From assembly GCA_963808725.1 (NCBI GenBank), contig CAWEGO010000004.1, positions 1 to 64,000 on the forward strand: DNA of 64,000 nt. The letters are read 5' to 3'. Shown in pieces: positions 1 through 9,521 of the stretch (positions are counted from its first letter, which is position 1; each line of letters starts with the position of its first letter). Position numbers and translations under genes: made by a program. The stretch is from JAHFUA01 sp963808725. GTDB taxonomy: Bacteria > Acidobacteriota > Terriglobia > Terriglobales > Acidobacteriaceae. Below the pieces are notes generated by a model. The model ran no database searches, was not told the DNA's origin, and saw only the letters and a list, made by a program, of their open reading frames with translations.

Positions 1-339
1 ACTGGCGCAGTTCACCGGCCACGACAACTGGTATCGACACACGATTAACCGCAACGTTCTCTACACCGACGGCGCGCAGCATGTTGCCGAGCACGGCGGA
101 GCGTGCCTTGGCTTCTGGACGAAATCGCGATCATTCAGCCCCACAACAAGCGTGTTGCCGCCGAGGAATTTCAGGTATGGAAACTTCCCGTGCATCCCGA
201 CCGAAGCGCTACGCTAACGTGCGACGATGGCAACGACAATATCATACTCACCAAGAAGATCGAGTACACGGATTTTCCGCTGGATGGAATCACGCTGTAC
301 TTCGCCAACAACGTCATTCACTTGCCAAGCGAGTACTGA
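1..339 (+). pseudogene. DUF6876 family protein, 5'-truncated by window edge and frameshifted
   Basis: The reading frame beginning at base 2 translates to a LAQFTG...NWYRH...LYTDGA stretch. From about base 109 the frame changes and continues as WLLDEIAIIQ, EEFQVWKL, EYTDFPLDGI and a final LPSEY before TGA at 337-339. Both parts match my recollection of the small DUF6876 family, which is often found on mobile elements. The join near 104-108 needs a one-base deletion or two-base insertion, so the copy is broken or contains a sequencing error. The start codon lies left of the window. The function of the family is unknown. The gene sits on the element side of the tRNA-Glu fragment at 531-588, which fits a mobile-element cargo gene. 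Confidence 0.6.
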
Positions 340-431
340 GCCAGCGCTTCTAAGCCCACGCTGGCGTCCACGCTGGCGCGGGTTTTCACCAAAAACTTCC
401 AATTGTGGGTTTTAAGCTTGTCGTTCCATTC

Positions 432-453
432 ATGTAACGATGATGTAACGATA
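432..453. repeat. Two tandem 11-bp direct repeats
   Basis: ATGTAACGATG (432-442) is followed immediately by ATGTAACGATA (443-453), differing only in the last base. They lie about 80 bases from the tRNA-Glu fragment in non-coding DNA, where arm-type binding sites of a recombinase would be expected. That role is inference only. Confidence 0.55.
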
Positions 454-480
454 AGCGGTTCCTACTGCTCTCACCAGTGT

Positions 481-517
481 CTTAGAGGTACATACAGCAC
501 CACCTGCGCCCTCTAAG
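481..517. repeat. 8-bp inverted repeat next to the attachment-site-like junction
   Basis: CTTAGAGG (481-488) and CCTCTAAG (510-517) are perfect inverted copies separated by 21 bases. They lie just before the tRNA-Glu fragment. The pair could be a recombinase site or a weak transcription stop. There is no following T-run, so a terminator is less likely. Confidence 0.5.
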
Positions 518-530
518 TTCTTGTAAAGCC

Positions 531-588
531 GTCAGGACATCGCCCTTTCACGGCGGTAACGCGGGTTCGAATCCCGCCGGGGACGCCA
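531..588 (+). tRNA. 3' fragment of tRNA-Glu (anticodon UUC), probable attachment site
   Basis: The sequence from GTCAGGAC onward reproduces the 3' part of a tRNA-Glu. The anticodon stem-loop is CGCC-CTTTCAC-GGCG with anticodon TTC. The T arm GCGGG-TTCGAAT-CCCGC spans 561-577, the acceptor strand CGGGGAC spans 578-584, then G and an encoded CCA at 586-588. The matching 5' acceptor strand GTCCCCG and the 5' half of the D arm are absent upstream, so this is not a complete gene. A 3' tRNA fragment with intact CCA is the typical scar left beside an element integrated in a tRNA gene. The intact copy should then lie at the far left end of the element. Confidence 0.8.
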
Positions 589-597
589 ATGAGATCG

Positions 598-625
598 GAG
601 GTCCCTCGCTGCGCTCGGGATTTCG
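598..625. repeat. Copy of a GGTCCCTCGC...GCTCGGGAT interspersed repeat
   Basis: The stretch GGTCCCTCGCTGCGCTCGGG, followed by ATTT, is nearly the reverse complement of the block AAATCCCGAGCGAAGCGAGG, then GACC, at about 55363-55385. It is a partial member of the hairpin repeat family also seen at 53126, 55311 and 58734. Confidence 0.5.
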
Positions 626-634
626 GCCTGCATC

Positions 635-1075
635 TCAGAAAAACCCTTTCCGCAAATTGATGTCATATTCCAGGTACGCCTTGAGACAGCAGTTCATCTG
701 CATCCAGCCCTGGCAGTTGCTGTAGGAGCTGTTCAGGTCCTGCTGGTTCTCCTTCCATCCTGACTCGGAAATCTTCACCAGAGTTCCATGGGGCGGAAGC
801 GGTTCAAAACGCATCTCGACCCGGGTGTTGTACTCACGATCCATGGCCGCCCATTCGAAAACAATCAGTTCGTTGCGCACGACTTTCTTCACCGCGACCG
901 GAATCTCTTTCGGGTAATCCGCAAACTTCCAGAGCACGGTTGTGCCCTCTTTGAGCGGCCCGCTCGCGCCTGCGGTGGTGAAGTAGGCGCTCAGTTTTTT
1001 GGGATCGTAGACGGCGTCAAATACCTCAGCGATGGGCCGCTGAATCTTGGTCTGGATTTGGAACTTGAGCTCCAT
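635..1075 (-). CDS. SRPBCC (AHSA1/START-like) domain protein
   Basis: This 146-residue protein starts at ATG 1075, preceded by a strong Shine-Dalgarno (AAAGGAGG), so I prefer it to an in-frame ATG at 1129. The sequence shows the AHSA1-type pattern: IQTKIQRPIAEVFDAVYDP near the N-terminus, a central WKFADYPKEIPV strand, then VFEW and a C-terminal helix with GWMQMNCCLKAYLEY. The family binds small hydrophobic ligands; the ligand here is unknown. It is divergent from an ArsR-type regulator at 1123, a pairing that is common for this family, and probably shares the palindromic operator between them. The Hsp90-activator name of the family does not imply that function here. Confidence 0.8.
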   Translation of the reverse strand: MELKFQIQTKIQRPIAEVFDAVYDPKKLSAYFTTAGASGPLKEGTTVLWKFADYPKEIPVAVKKVVRNELIVFEWAAMDREYNTRVEMRFEPLPPHGTLVKISESGWKENQQDLNSSYSNCQGWMQMNCCLKAYLEYDINLRKGFF

Positions 1076-1101
1076 GGTGCCTCCTTTCGAGCGGGCATCT
1101 T

Positions 1102-1123
1102 TATATGTTATAAACATATAACA
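1102..1123. promoter_or_regulatory. Palindromic operator between SRPBCC and ArsR genes
   Basis: TATATGTT (1102-1109) and AACATATA (1113-1120) form a perfect inverted repeat with a 3-base spacer. An overlapping repeat TGTTATA / TATAACA (1106-1112 and 1117-1123) is also present. The site abuts the ArsR start codon at 1123. It is AT-rich in GC-rich surroundings and resembles an ArsR-family operator. Autoregulation of both divergent genes is inferred. Confidence 0.65.
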
Positions 1124-1449
1124 TGTCAAAGCCCCGGCAGGACTTGATTTTCAAAGCGCTGGCGGACCGCCGCCGGCGGCAGATTCTCGACCTGCTCAAG
1201 CAAACCCCCAAGACCACCGGCGAGCTCTGCGGCCGTTTCCGCAGGATCGACCGCTGCACCGTGATGCAGCATCTGGGAGTGCTGGAAAAAGCCGGGCTGG
1301 TGATCGTCAAGCGCGAAGGGCGCCGCCGCTGGAACTACCTGAACGTGGTCCCTATCCAGGAAATTTACAACCGCTGGATCAGCCGCTATGCGAGCAGCTC
1401 GGCTGCGCTGCTGGCGCGGATGAAACGAGAGATGGAAGCAGATTTGTAG
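1123..1449 (+). CDS. ArsR/SmtB-family winged-helix transcriptional regulator
   Basis: This 108-residue protein has the ArsR fold. The ALADRRRRQILDLL helix is near residues 12-25, followed by a TTGELCGRF helix and the recognition helix DRCTVMQHLGVLEKAGLV. The wing is VKREGRRRWNYL. No metal-binding Cys pair of the ArsR/SmtB type is visible, as expected for the subgroup paired with SRPBCC proteins. The start ATG directly abuts the palindrome at 1102-1123 and has no Shine-Dalgarno. TATAAA at 1109-1114 lies 8 bases before it, so a leaderless transcript is plausible. It likely represses itself and the divergent SRPBCC gene. Confidence 0.82.
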   Translation: MSKPRQDLIFKALADRRRRQILDLLKQTPKTTGELCGRFRRIDRCTVMQHLGVLEKAGLVIVKREGRRRWNYLNVVPIQEIYNRWISRYASSSAALLARMKREMEADL

Positions 1450-1670
1450 CGGTTGGAATGTTGGCTCTCGGTCCTCGCCTCCCGCTCCCGCGCACGGTCT
1501 GCTAAAATTCTGGCGCGCCGCTTGAACAGTTTTCTTTGGCCACCGCCAAACCTTTTTGATGGTTCTCGCCTCCTACCTGAGCGGAACCAAGTGCTCTGCT
1601 TGCTCTCTGAAAAAAGGATGCGGGACAGCAACCGTCCAGCTACATTGCGATTCAGCGAAAGGAGAATGGA

Positions 1671-2297
1671 ATGCCGGAAAAGCGAACCCATGCGATCCAC
1701 GCCGAAGTCATCACTGCACAACCTCGTTTTCACCAGAGCGCGCCTGAGGTCCAGGCCTACGGGACGGTCACGCTCTTGCCACCGCTTGAGCTGGAAGAGC
1801 CCGTCCGGCTGGAGATGACGGCGCAACTCAACCAGTTGCTTGCCGATACCATGACGCTGCGCGATCTGTACAAGAAATCGCACTGGCAGACCTCCGGCCC
1901 CACCTTCTATCAGCTCCACCTGCTTTTCGACAAACACTACAACGAGCAGGTCGAACTGGTGGACTCCATTGCCGAGCGGGTTCAACTGCTGGGCGGCATA
2001 AGCATCGCCATGGCGCCGGATGTCGCCGAGACCACGACGATCCCGCGGCCTCCGCGCGGCCGCGAAGCCGTCCCGGTGCAACTCTCACGCCTGCTGGATG
2101 CTCACCAGATCATCATCCGTGACGCCAGGAAGCTGGCGCGCCTCGCCTCCGAGCTGGGAGACGATGGCACCAACGATCTGGTGGTCAGTCAGGTGCTGCG
2201 TACTAACGAGCTGCAAGTCTGGTTCGTCAGCGAGCACCTGGTGAATCTGCCGTTGGTGGAGGCGAAGACACCATCAAGAACGGAGGGTGCAGCTTAA
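1671..2297 (+). CDS. dps: Dps-like ferritin (DNA-binding protein from starved cells)
   Basis: This 208-residue protein is longer than classical Dps (about 160-170) because of an N-terminal extension of about 35 residues. The ferritin core contains the Dps ferroxidase signature: KSHWQTSGPTFYQLH followed by LLFDKHYNEQVELVDSIAER, supplying the His, Asp and Glu ligands. A second helix pair around LLDAHQIIIRDARKLARLA completes the four-helix bundle. Dps oxidises ferrous iron with hydrogen peroxide, stores it, and protects DNA. The start ATG follows a good AAGGAG site. The gene appears monocistronic and is followed by a rho-independent terminator at 2320-2361. Confidence 0.85.
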   Translation: MPEKRTHAIHAEVITAQPRFHQSAPEVQAYGTVTLLPPLELEEPVRLEMTAQLNQLLADTMTLRDLYKKSHWQTSGPTFYQLHLLFDKHYNEQVELVDSIAERVQLLGGISIAMAPDVAETTTIPRPPRGREAVPVQLSRLLDAHQIIIRDARKLARLASELGDDGTNDLVVSQVLRTNELQVWFVSEHLVNLPLVEAKTPSRTEGAA

Positions 2298-2319
2298 CGC
2301 GGTCACGCTAATAACGGGA

Positions 2320-2361
2320 GGGGCAGCCCAAATCTTAAGTCCGGGCTGCCCCTTATGTTTT
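2320..2361 (+). terminator. Rho-independent terminator after dps
   Basis: GGGGCAGCCC (2320-2329) pairs perfectly with GGGCTGCCCC (2343-2352) across a 13-base loop. TTATGTTTTT follows. It lies 20 bases after the dps stop codon. Confidence 0.85.
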
Positions 2362-2543
2362 TGCTTCTCCGCGACCGGCGGAACCATCCCCTTCTCTTGC
2401 GGCAGCTCGGCCAAGACACTAAACTCTTAGTAACGGCAGTGGATGATTGGGAATCAGAGCACATATACCTCCCCAGTGGACCTCCGCCCAGTGCGCTGTC
2501 CGCCTGCGCCCCCGGGGTGTTCTTGTAACGGAAGAGACGACCT

Positions 2544-5258
<2,715 letters not shown>

Positions 5259-5377
5259 GGTCGCGCAGTCTAAGATACGGTCTCCACTCTTGCCGTTCTC
5301 AGTGGTACCCTAGCTTCTTCATTTTTACGCCGCGCATGGACGCGAATGAAACCCGGATTGGTTGATCAGTCGATGAG

Positions 5378-5406
5378 AATCCGCGTTCATTCGCGTGAAT
5401 CTGCGG
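5378..5406. repeat. Short CGCGTTCATTCGCGTGAATC interspersed repeat
   Basis: The phrase GAATCCGCGTTCATTCGCGT followed by GAATCTGCGG resembles the degenerate CACGGAT-type intergenic repeats at 55222 and 63577. It lies in the otherwise featureless gap between aceE and the lipoprotein gene. Confidence 0.35.
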
Positions 5407-5433
5407 CTGAAGTCTTACCTTGGAGAACCTGGC

Positions 5434-6795
5434 ATGAACAAGTCCGTCCTACTATTCCTGAGTTGTCTGCTGCTGGTTGCGGTGGCAGGGTGCGGGTCGT
5501 CTACCGTGATCGTGCCCAACGGGTATCTCTACTCCGCTAACACCTTCCGGCCGGGATCGATGGCCGCCTTTAGCGTCACCACGGGGTCGCTGCTTCAGAT
5601 CGCCGACTCTCCGTTCGTCACCACCGGGAACGCGCCCTATACGATCGCGGCCTGGCCACCACCCCAGCCGTCGCCCGCGGCCGCCGTCACCACCCAGTTC
5701 CTGTATGCGGGCATCCCGGCAACGTCCAAGGGCGGGGTGATCACGCGCCTGCTGGGCCACACGCTGACCGGTTCGGTCACGGGCGGCATCCTGCTGATGC
5801 CCATCAACAGCGACCACACGCTGGGTACGCCACAACTGTTCGCCAGCGGCGGCGATTACGATCCCATTGCCGTCACGCCCCCCAGCAGTGCCGTCAATGC
5901 TCTTTATGCCATCAACCTCACGACCAATGATCTGGTGGCTTTTTCCATCAGTAGCAGCAATGGGGCACTGACCGCCATCGGCCCGGCGGGTGGTTTGCAA
6001 GTGGGCCCGGACGCGTTCAACGTCGTGGTCGATCCCCAGGGCAAGTTTGTATATGTGGCGAACTGTGACTGCGTCACTAATCCCCAGAACCTGGGCTCGG
6101 TCTCGGTGTTTTCCATCAATAGCGACGGCACGCTGACCGCCGTGCCCAATTCGCCCTTCCAGCTCGGCGGCGCCAACACCGCGCGTCCTGTCGCCCTGGC
6201 GGTTTCGCCCGACAGCATGCACCTCTTTGTCGCCAGCCTGGCGCCAGCCCCTGGCACAGCCGACGAAGTGTACGTGGAAAGCATCGCTGCCAATGGCGCG
6301 CTCTCCGACGCGGTGCCGGGAGTGCCCTCGGTGGATCTGCCCATCGGCAGCAGTCCGGTCTCGATCGCAGTGAGCACCGACGGCAACTACGTCTACACCG
6401 GCAACGCCGGCAATGACACCATTTCTTTCTTTCTCAACTGCCTGCAGACCACCTTACCTATGGGGTGTCCAGACCCCAACAATCCCAATGCACCCCTCGC
6501 CGTCCCGGCCAACAACAGCAGCACCCCGGCCAGCGGCGCCGTCGTTGTGGTCCTCGCAGACCCCACCAATCCTCCAGCATGCACCTCCACCACCGCCGTC
6601 AACTGCTCCTCAACTAGTGTGAGCGGCTTCCTTTACACAACCGACTATGACCACGGCTCGATCCAGGCGTACAGCATCACCAGCACCGACGGCTGTACAG
6701 ATATAACCACGTGCATACCCGGCGAACTCACCGCGAGCGGCTCGGCGGTGAACACCGGAGGCCAGAACCCGTTTGGGCTGGCCATCGCCCATTAG
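5434..6795 (+). CDS. Beta-propeller (lactonase/YVTN-like) lipoprotein
   Basis: This 453-residue protein starts at ATG 5434, after GGAG. An upstream in-frame start at 5395 would bury the signal peptide. The N-terminus is a lipoprotein signal with lipobox VAGC at residues 17-20. The body contains repeated blades of the form GYLYSANTF, FVYVANCDC, HLFVASLAP and YVYTGNAGNDTISFF, each followed by a variable-name/value strand. This is the seven-bladed propeller pattern of 6-phosphogluconolactonase-like and YVTN proteins. Many such lipoproteins occur in Acidobacteriota, usually with unknown function. It is convergent with the O-antigen ligase gene and probably anchored in the periplasm or outer membrane. 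Confidence 0.75.
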   Translation: MNKSVLLFLSCLLLVAVAGCGSSTVIVPNGYLYSANTFRPGSMAAFSVTTGSLLQIADSPFVTTGNAPYTIAAWPPPQPSPAAAVTTQFLYAGIPATSKGGVITRLLGHTLTGSVTGGILLMPINSDHTLGTPQLFASGGDYDPIAVTPPSSAVNALYAINLTTNDLVAFSISSSNGALTAIGPAGGLQVGPDAFNVVVDPQGKFVYVANCDCVTNPQNLGSVSVFSINSDGTLTAVPNSPFQLGGANTARPVALAVSPDSMHLFVASLAPAPGTADEVYVESIAANGALSDAVPGVPSVDLPIGSSPVSIAVSTDGNYVYTGNAGNDTISFFLNCLQTTLPMGCPDPNNPNAPLAVPANNSSTPASGAVVVVLADPTNPPACTSTTAVNCSSTSVSGFLYTTDYDHGSIQAYSITSTDGCTDITTCIPGELTASGSAVNTGGQNPFGLAIAH

Positions 6796-6841
6796 GGATC
6801 GTCAATCTCTGGTGTAGCCGGGCGCAATGACCGGTTGTGAA

Positions 6842-8182
6842 CTAGGCCGCCGTCCGGTGCGATCGTCTGCGCCGACGGCTGGTGGTCTGGAAGGAAGCAG
6901 CGGCGATTGCCGCCACCACATAGAATATCGCGGCGTTGGATGGGATCTGCAGATTGAAATCCACCAAGCTGTGCACCAGGATGCCGGTGACGCCGAGCAG
7001 CGCCGCCAGCGTGGCGGCTTGCGTCAGGTCCAGACCCGGGCCGCGCAGTTTGCGGAACCCGCGCACATACACCGCCACGAGGAAACCAAGCACCGCCGCG
7101 AACCCCAGCGCTCCGGTCTCGGCCAGCACCTGGATGTAATCGTTGTGCGCGGCGTTGATGAACACGTCGGCATAGAAGGTGCGGTACTTGGGATACACCG
7201 TGGTAAAGGTTCCCAGGCCCCACCCCATCACCGGGCGCGCCTTGATCATGGGGATGCTGTCGCGGGCGATCTGGACGCGGGTGTGATAGCTGGCGTCGCC
7301 GGTCTTGAAGGAAACAAAGCGCTCGACCAGGCTCTTGCCGCCCAGCCACAACAGGAACATCAGGATCAGCAGGCAAGCCGTGGCGAGGATGGCTGCGGAG
7401 CGCCGGCTGGCATTCTTCCACCACAGTACCCCGGCCAGAAAGACCACCTCGAAGCCGAACGCCGTCATCCCGCCGCGCGACAAGGAGAGAAAGATGGTGA
7501 CTGCCATGAACACGCCGGCAAAGGCCAGCAGCACGCGCTTGGGCGGGGTCAGCTCCTCCATCATGCTCAGCACCAGCGGGAAGGGCGCCAGCATCTCCAT
7601 CAGGCCGGCATAGTGGTTGTGGTTGACGTAGGGGCCGAAGATGAAGCTGGCGCCGCGCACCGGCACCATCCAATAGATTTGGCCCTTGGAAGTGAGGTCC
7701 TGGATCAGGGCGAAGATGGCAATCAGGAACCCGGCCACGGTGAGGAAACCGGCCAGCCGCTTGACGTCGTCTTGGGCGCGCAGCATCTGCACCGCCACCA
7801 GCAGGATCATGGCGTAGGCGAGGTAGGTGAGGCTGGCGGTGCGCGTCATGTAGGCGTAGGCGGTCCGGTGCAACAGCAGTTGAGCCGCGGCGATGGCGGC
7901 GAAGAGCGCCACCGGCCCATACAGCGGGCTCAGCACGAACTCCGCGCCGGTAATTAGTTGTTGCGCCGCCCACAGCACCAGCAACCCAGCGGCCATCGCC
8001 TGCAATCCGAATAGCGACCACGGTTCCACCGCGCCGAACGTGACCACACCGTAAACCAGCACGCCGGCCAGTCCGTACAGCACGAAACAGCGCAGGACCT
8101 CAGGGATCGCGACCGCCGTGGCGCTGCGCGCGCGCACTGCCGCCATCACCTCCGCCGACATGATCTGTGCCTGTCCGCTCAC
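6842..8182 (-). CDS. O-antigen ligase/polymerase family membrane protein
   Basis: This 446-residue protein has about ten to twelve hydrophobic segments. The large periplasmic loop motif of the O-antigen ligase (Wzy_C) family is visible: RPVMGWGLGTF, followed by HNDYIQVLAETGALG. Members transfer undecaprenyl-linked glycan to lipid A core or another acceptor, or polymerise repeat units. It is the last gene of a minus-strand operon (tyrosine kinase, TPR protein, ligase) with spacings of 21 and 13 bases. The alternative start MSAEVMAA lies seven residues downstream. Whether it is a ligase or polymerase cannot be decided from sequence alone. Confidence 0.8.
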   Translation of the reverse strand: MSGQAQIMSAEVMAAVRARSATAVAIPEVLRCFVLYGLAGVLVYGVVTFGAVEPWSLFGLQAMAAGLLVLWAAQQLITGAEFVLSPLYGPVALFAAIAAAQLLLHRTAYAYMTRTASLTYLAYAMILLVAVQMLRAQDDVKRLAGFLTVAGFLIAIFALIQDLTSKGQIYWMVPVRGASFIFGPYVNHNHYAGLMEMLAPFPLVLSMMEELTPPKRVLLAFAGVFMAVTIFLSLSRGGMTAFGFEVVFLAGVLWWKNASRRSAAILATACLLILMFLLWLGGKSLVERFVSFKTGDASYHTRVQIARDSIPMIKARPVMGWGLGTFTTVYPKYRTFYADVFINAAHNDYIQVLAETGALGFAAVLGFLVAVYVRGFRKLRGPGLDLTQAATLAALLGVTGILVHSLVDFNLQIPSNAAIFYVVAAIAAASFQTTSRRRRRSHRTAA

Positions 8183-8195
8183 GCAACGCTCCGAT

Positions 8196-9500
8196 TCATG
8201 GTTTGGGAACCAGCTTCACGTCGTCCACCCAGATTTTTCCGCGGATCAGCCGCTGGCTGGGCACCCGCACCACGCGCACCAGCAGCAGGTCGTCCTGCGG
8301 CCCGGTGGTGAATTCGCCCTGCAACTGCTGCCAGCCGGGAGCGCCGGTCACCCCGTCGGTGAGCAGGTACTGCTGGTTCCTGCTCACGCCGTGGATGGCG
8401 AAACGCGGCGGGCTGATAGTCTGAAGGTCCTCCGCCATCATGAACCCGCTGAACTGATAGGTCGTATTGCCGCGTACCGGCACCAACTGGACCACGCCTG
8501 AATCCGCGGGTGCGCCCTCGAAGGTGATGGCCAGCGAGCGATTCCCGCTGTGCGCGCGCCGGTCGTCGATGAATGCCGACGCCCCCTGCTGCGGCGCGTA
8601 TCTCCAATCCAGACCGCCGTTGAGCAGGTCAAGCTCAAAACCGCCGTTGACGATCCTGTTGTCCCCAGGAACGTAGGGGCGGAACTCAGGATTGGCCACC
8701 GCCAACTGCGCCCACGCCTCTTCGGCTTGCGCTAACTCTCCCCGGCTGATCAGGTAATCGAGGTAGGGGAAGGCGAGCCGCACTGGGAACGTCCGCTTCA
8801 GCGCGATCAGGCGCGACCACACTTGGTCGGCGGCTTGCGGCGGCCGTTTGTTCCACAGGAAACGAATGAAAGTGAAGTAGTCGTCGGGACGCGCCGGCAG
8901 CACTTTTTCCGCGATCAGGTCGGGGTCGCGGGTGGCCCGCCAGCACACGTTCAGCACCGCCAGCAGGGTTTCCCCATCATTTTCCACCAGATCGTGGAAA
9001 CGGCGCAGGGCCAACTCCGTCTCTCCCTGCACCAGTTCGTAGTTGGCGGTTTGCCAGACTACCTCCGGCGTGGTGGGGTCGGCTTCCATGGCGCGGGCCA
9101 GGGCCTGCTGCGTTCCCGCAGGATTGTCCGTGGCCAGATCGGCGCTGGCCAGATCCAGCCAATAGCGGGGGTCGTGGGAATTGAGTGCGATCGCCGAGTT
9201 GAAGTCGGCGATGGCGTTGGGGAAATCCTGCATCAGCAGGGAATAGCGGCCTAGGCGGTAGCGGAAGTCGGCGTTGGAAGGTTCCAGCCGGGCGGCGGTT
9301 GTCAGGTTGTCCGGGGTGAAATTTTCCGCCCACTGGAAGGCGCGGTAGGCGCGCGAGGTCGCGCGCAGGTAAAGCCCGGTGGCCGCCAGCGCCACCAGCA
9401 GAAGCACGATTCGCGCCGCCAGCGGCGCAGCACGAGCTGCTGGTTTGGCCGCCGCTTCGCTCCGCGGCCTGGCCCTGATTCCACCGGGATCAGGCGTCAT
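8196..9500 (-). CDS. Membrane-anchored TPR protein with C-terminal jelly-roll-like domain
   Basis: This 434-residue protein has one N-terminal membrane helix near residues 27-47 (ARIVLLLVALAATGLYLRA). TPR-like helices follow: ARLEPSNADFRYRLGRYSLL, FNSAIALNSHDPRYWLDLAS, ARAMEADPTTPEVVWQTANY. After about residue 275 the character changes to a beta-rich segment beginning NRIVNGGFELDLLNGGLDW, with SGNRSLAITFEG and KIWVDDVKLVP. This is the pattern of carbohydrate-binding CBM4/9-like jelly rolls. Its position between a Wzc-like kinase and an O-antigen ligase suggests a periplasmic scaffold for polysaccharide assembly. The specific role is inferred. Confidence 0.65.
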   Translation of the reverse strand: MTPDPGGIRARPRSEAAAKPAARAAPLAARIVLLLVALAATGLYLRATSRAYRAFQWAENFTPDNLTTAARLEPSNADFRYRLGRYSLLMQDFPNAIADFNSAIALNSHDPRYWLDLASADLATDNPAGTQQALARAMEADPTTPEVVWQTANYELVQGETELALRRFHDLVENDGETLLAVLNVCWRATRDPDLIAEKVLPARPDDYFTFIRFLWNKRPPQAADQVWSRLIALKRTFPVRLAFPYLDYLISRGELAQAEEAWAQLAVANPEFRPYVPGDNRIVNGGFELDLLNGGLDWRYAPQQGASAFIDDRRAHSGNRSLAITFEGAPADSGVVQLVPVRGNTTYQFSGFMMAEDLQTISPPRFAIHGVSRNQQYLLTDGVTGAPGWQQLQGEFTTGPQDDLLLVRVVRVPSQRLIRGKIWVDDVKLVPKP

Positions 9501-9521
9501 GCGATCCAGAACAGCGTCCCG

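Noticed and set aside
6827..7957. A 376-codon plus-strand frame opposite the O-antigen ligase
   Set aside because: His/Gln/Gly-rich antisense product of a membrane-protein gene; no family features.
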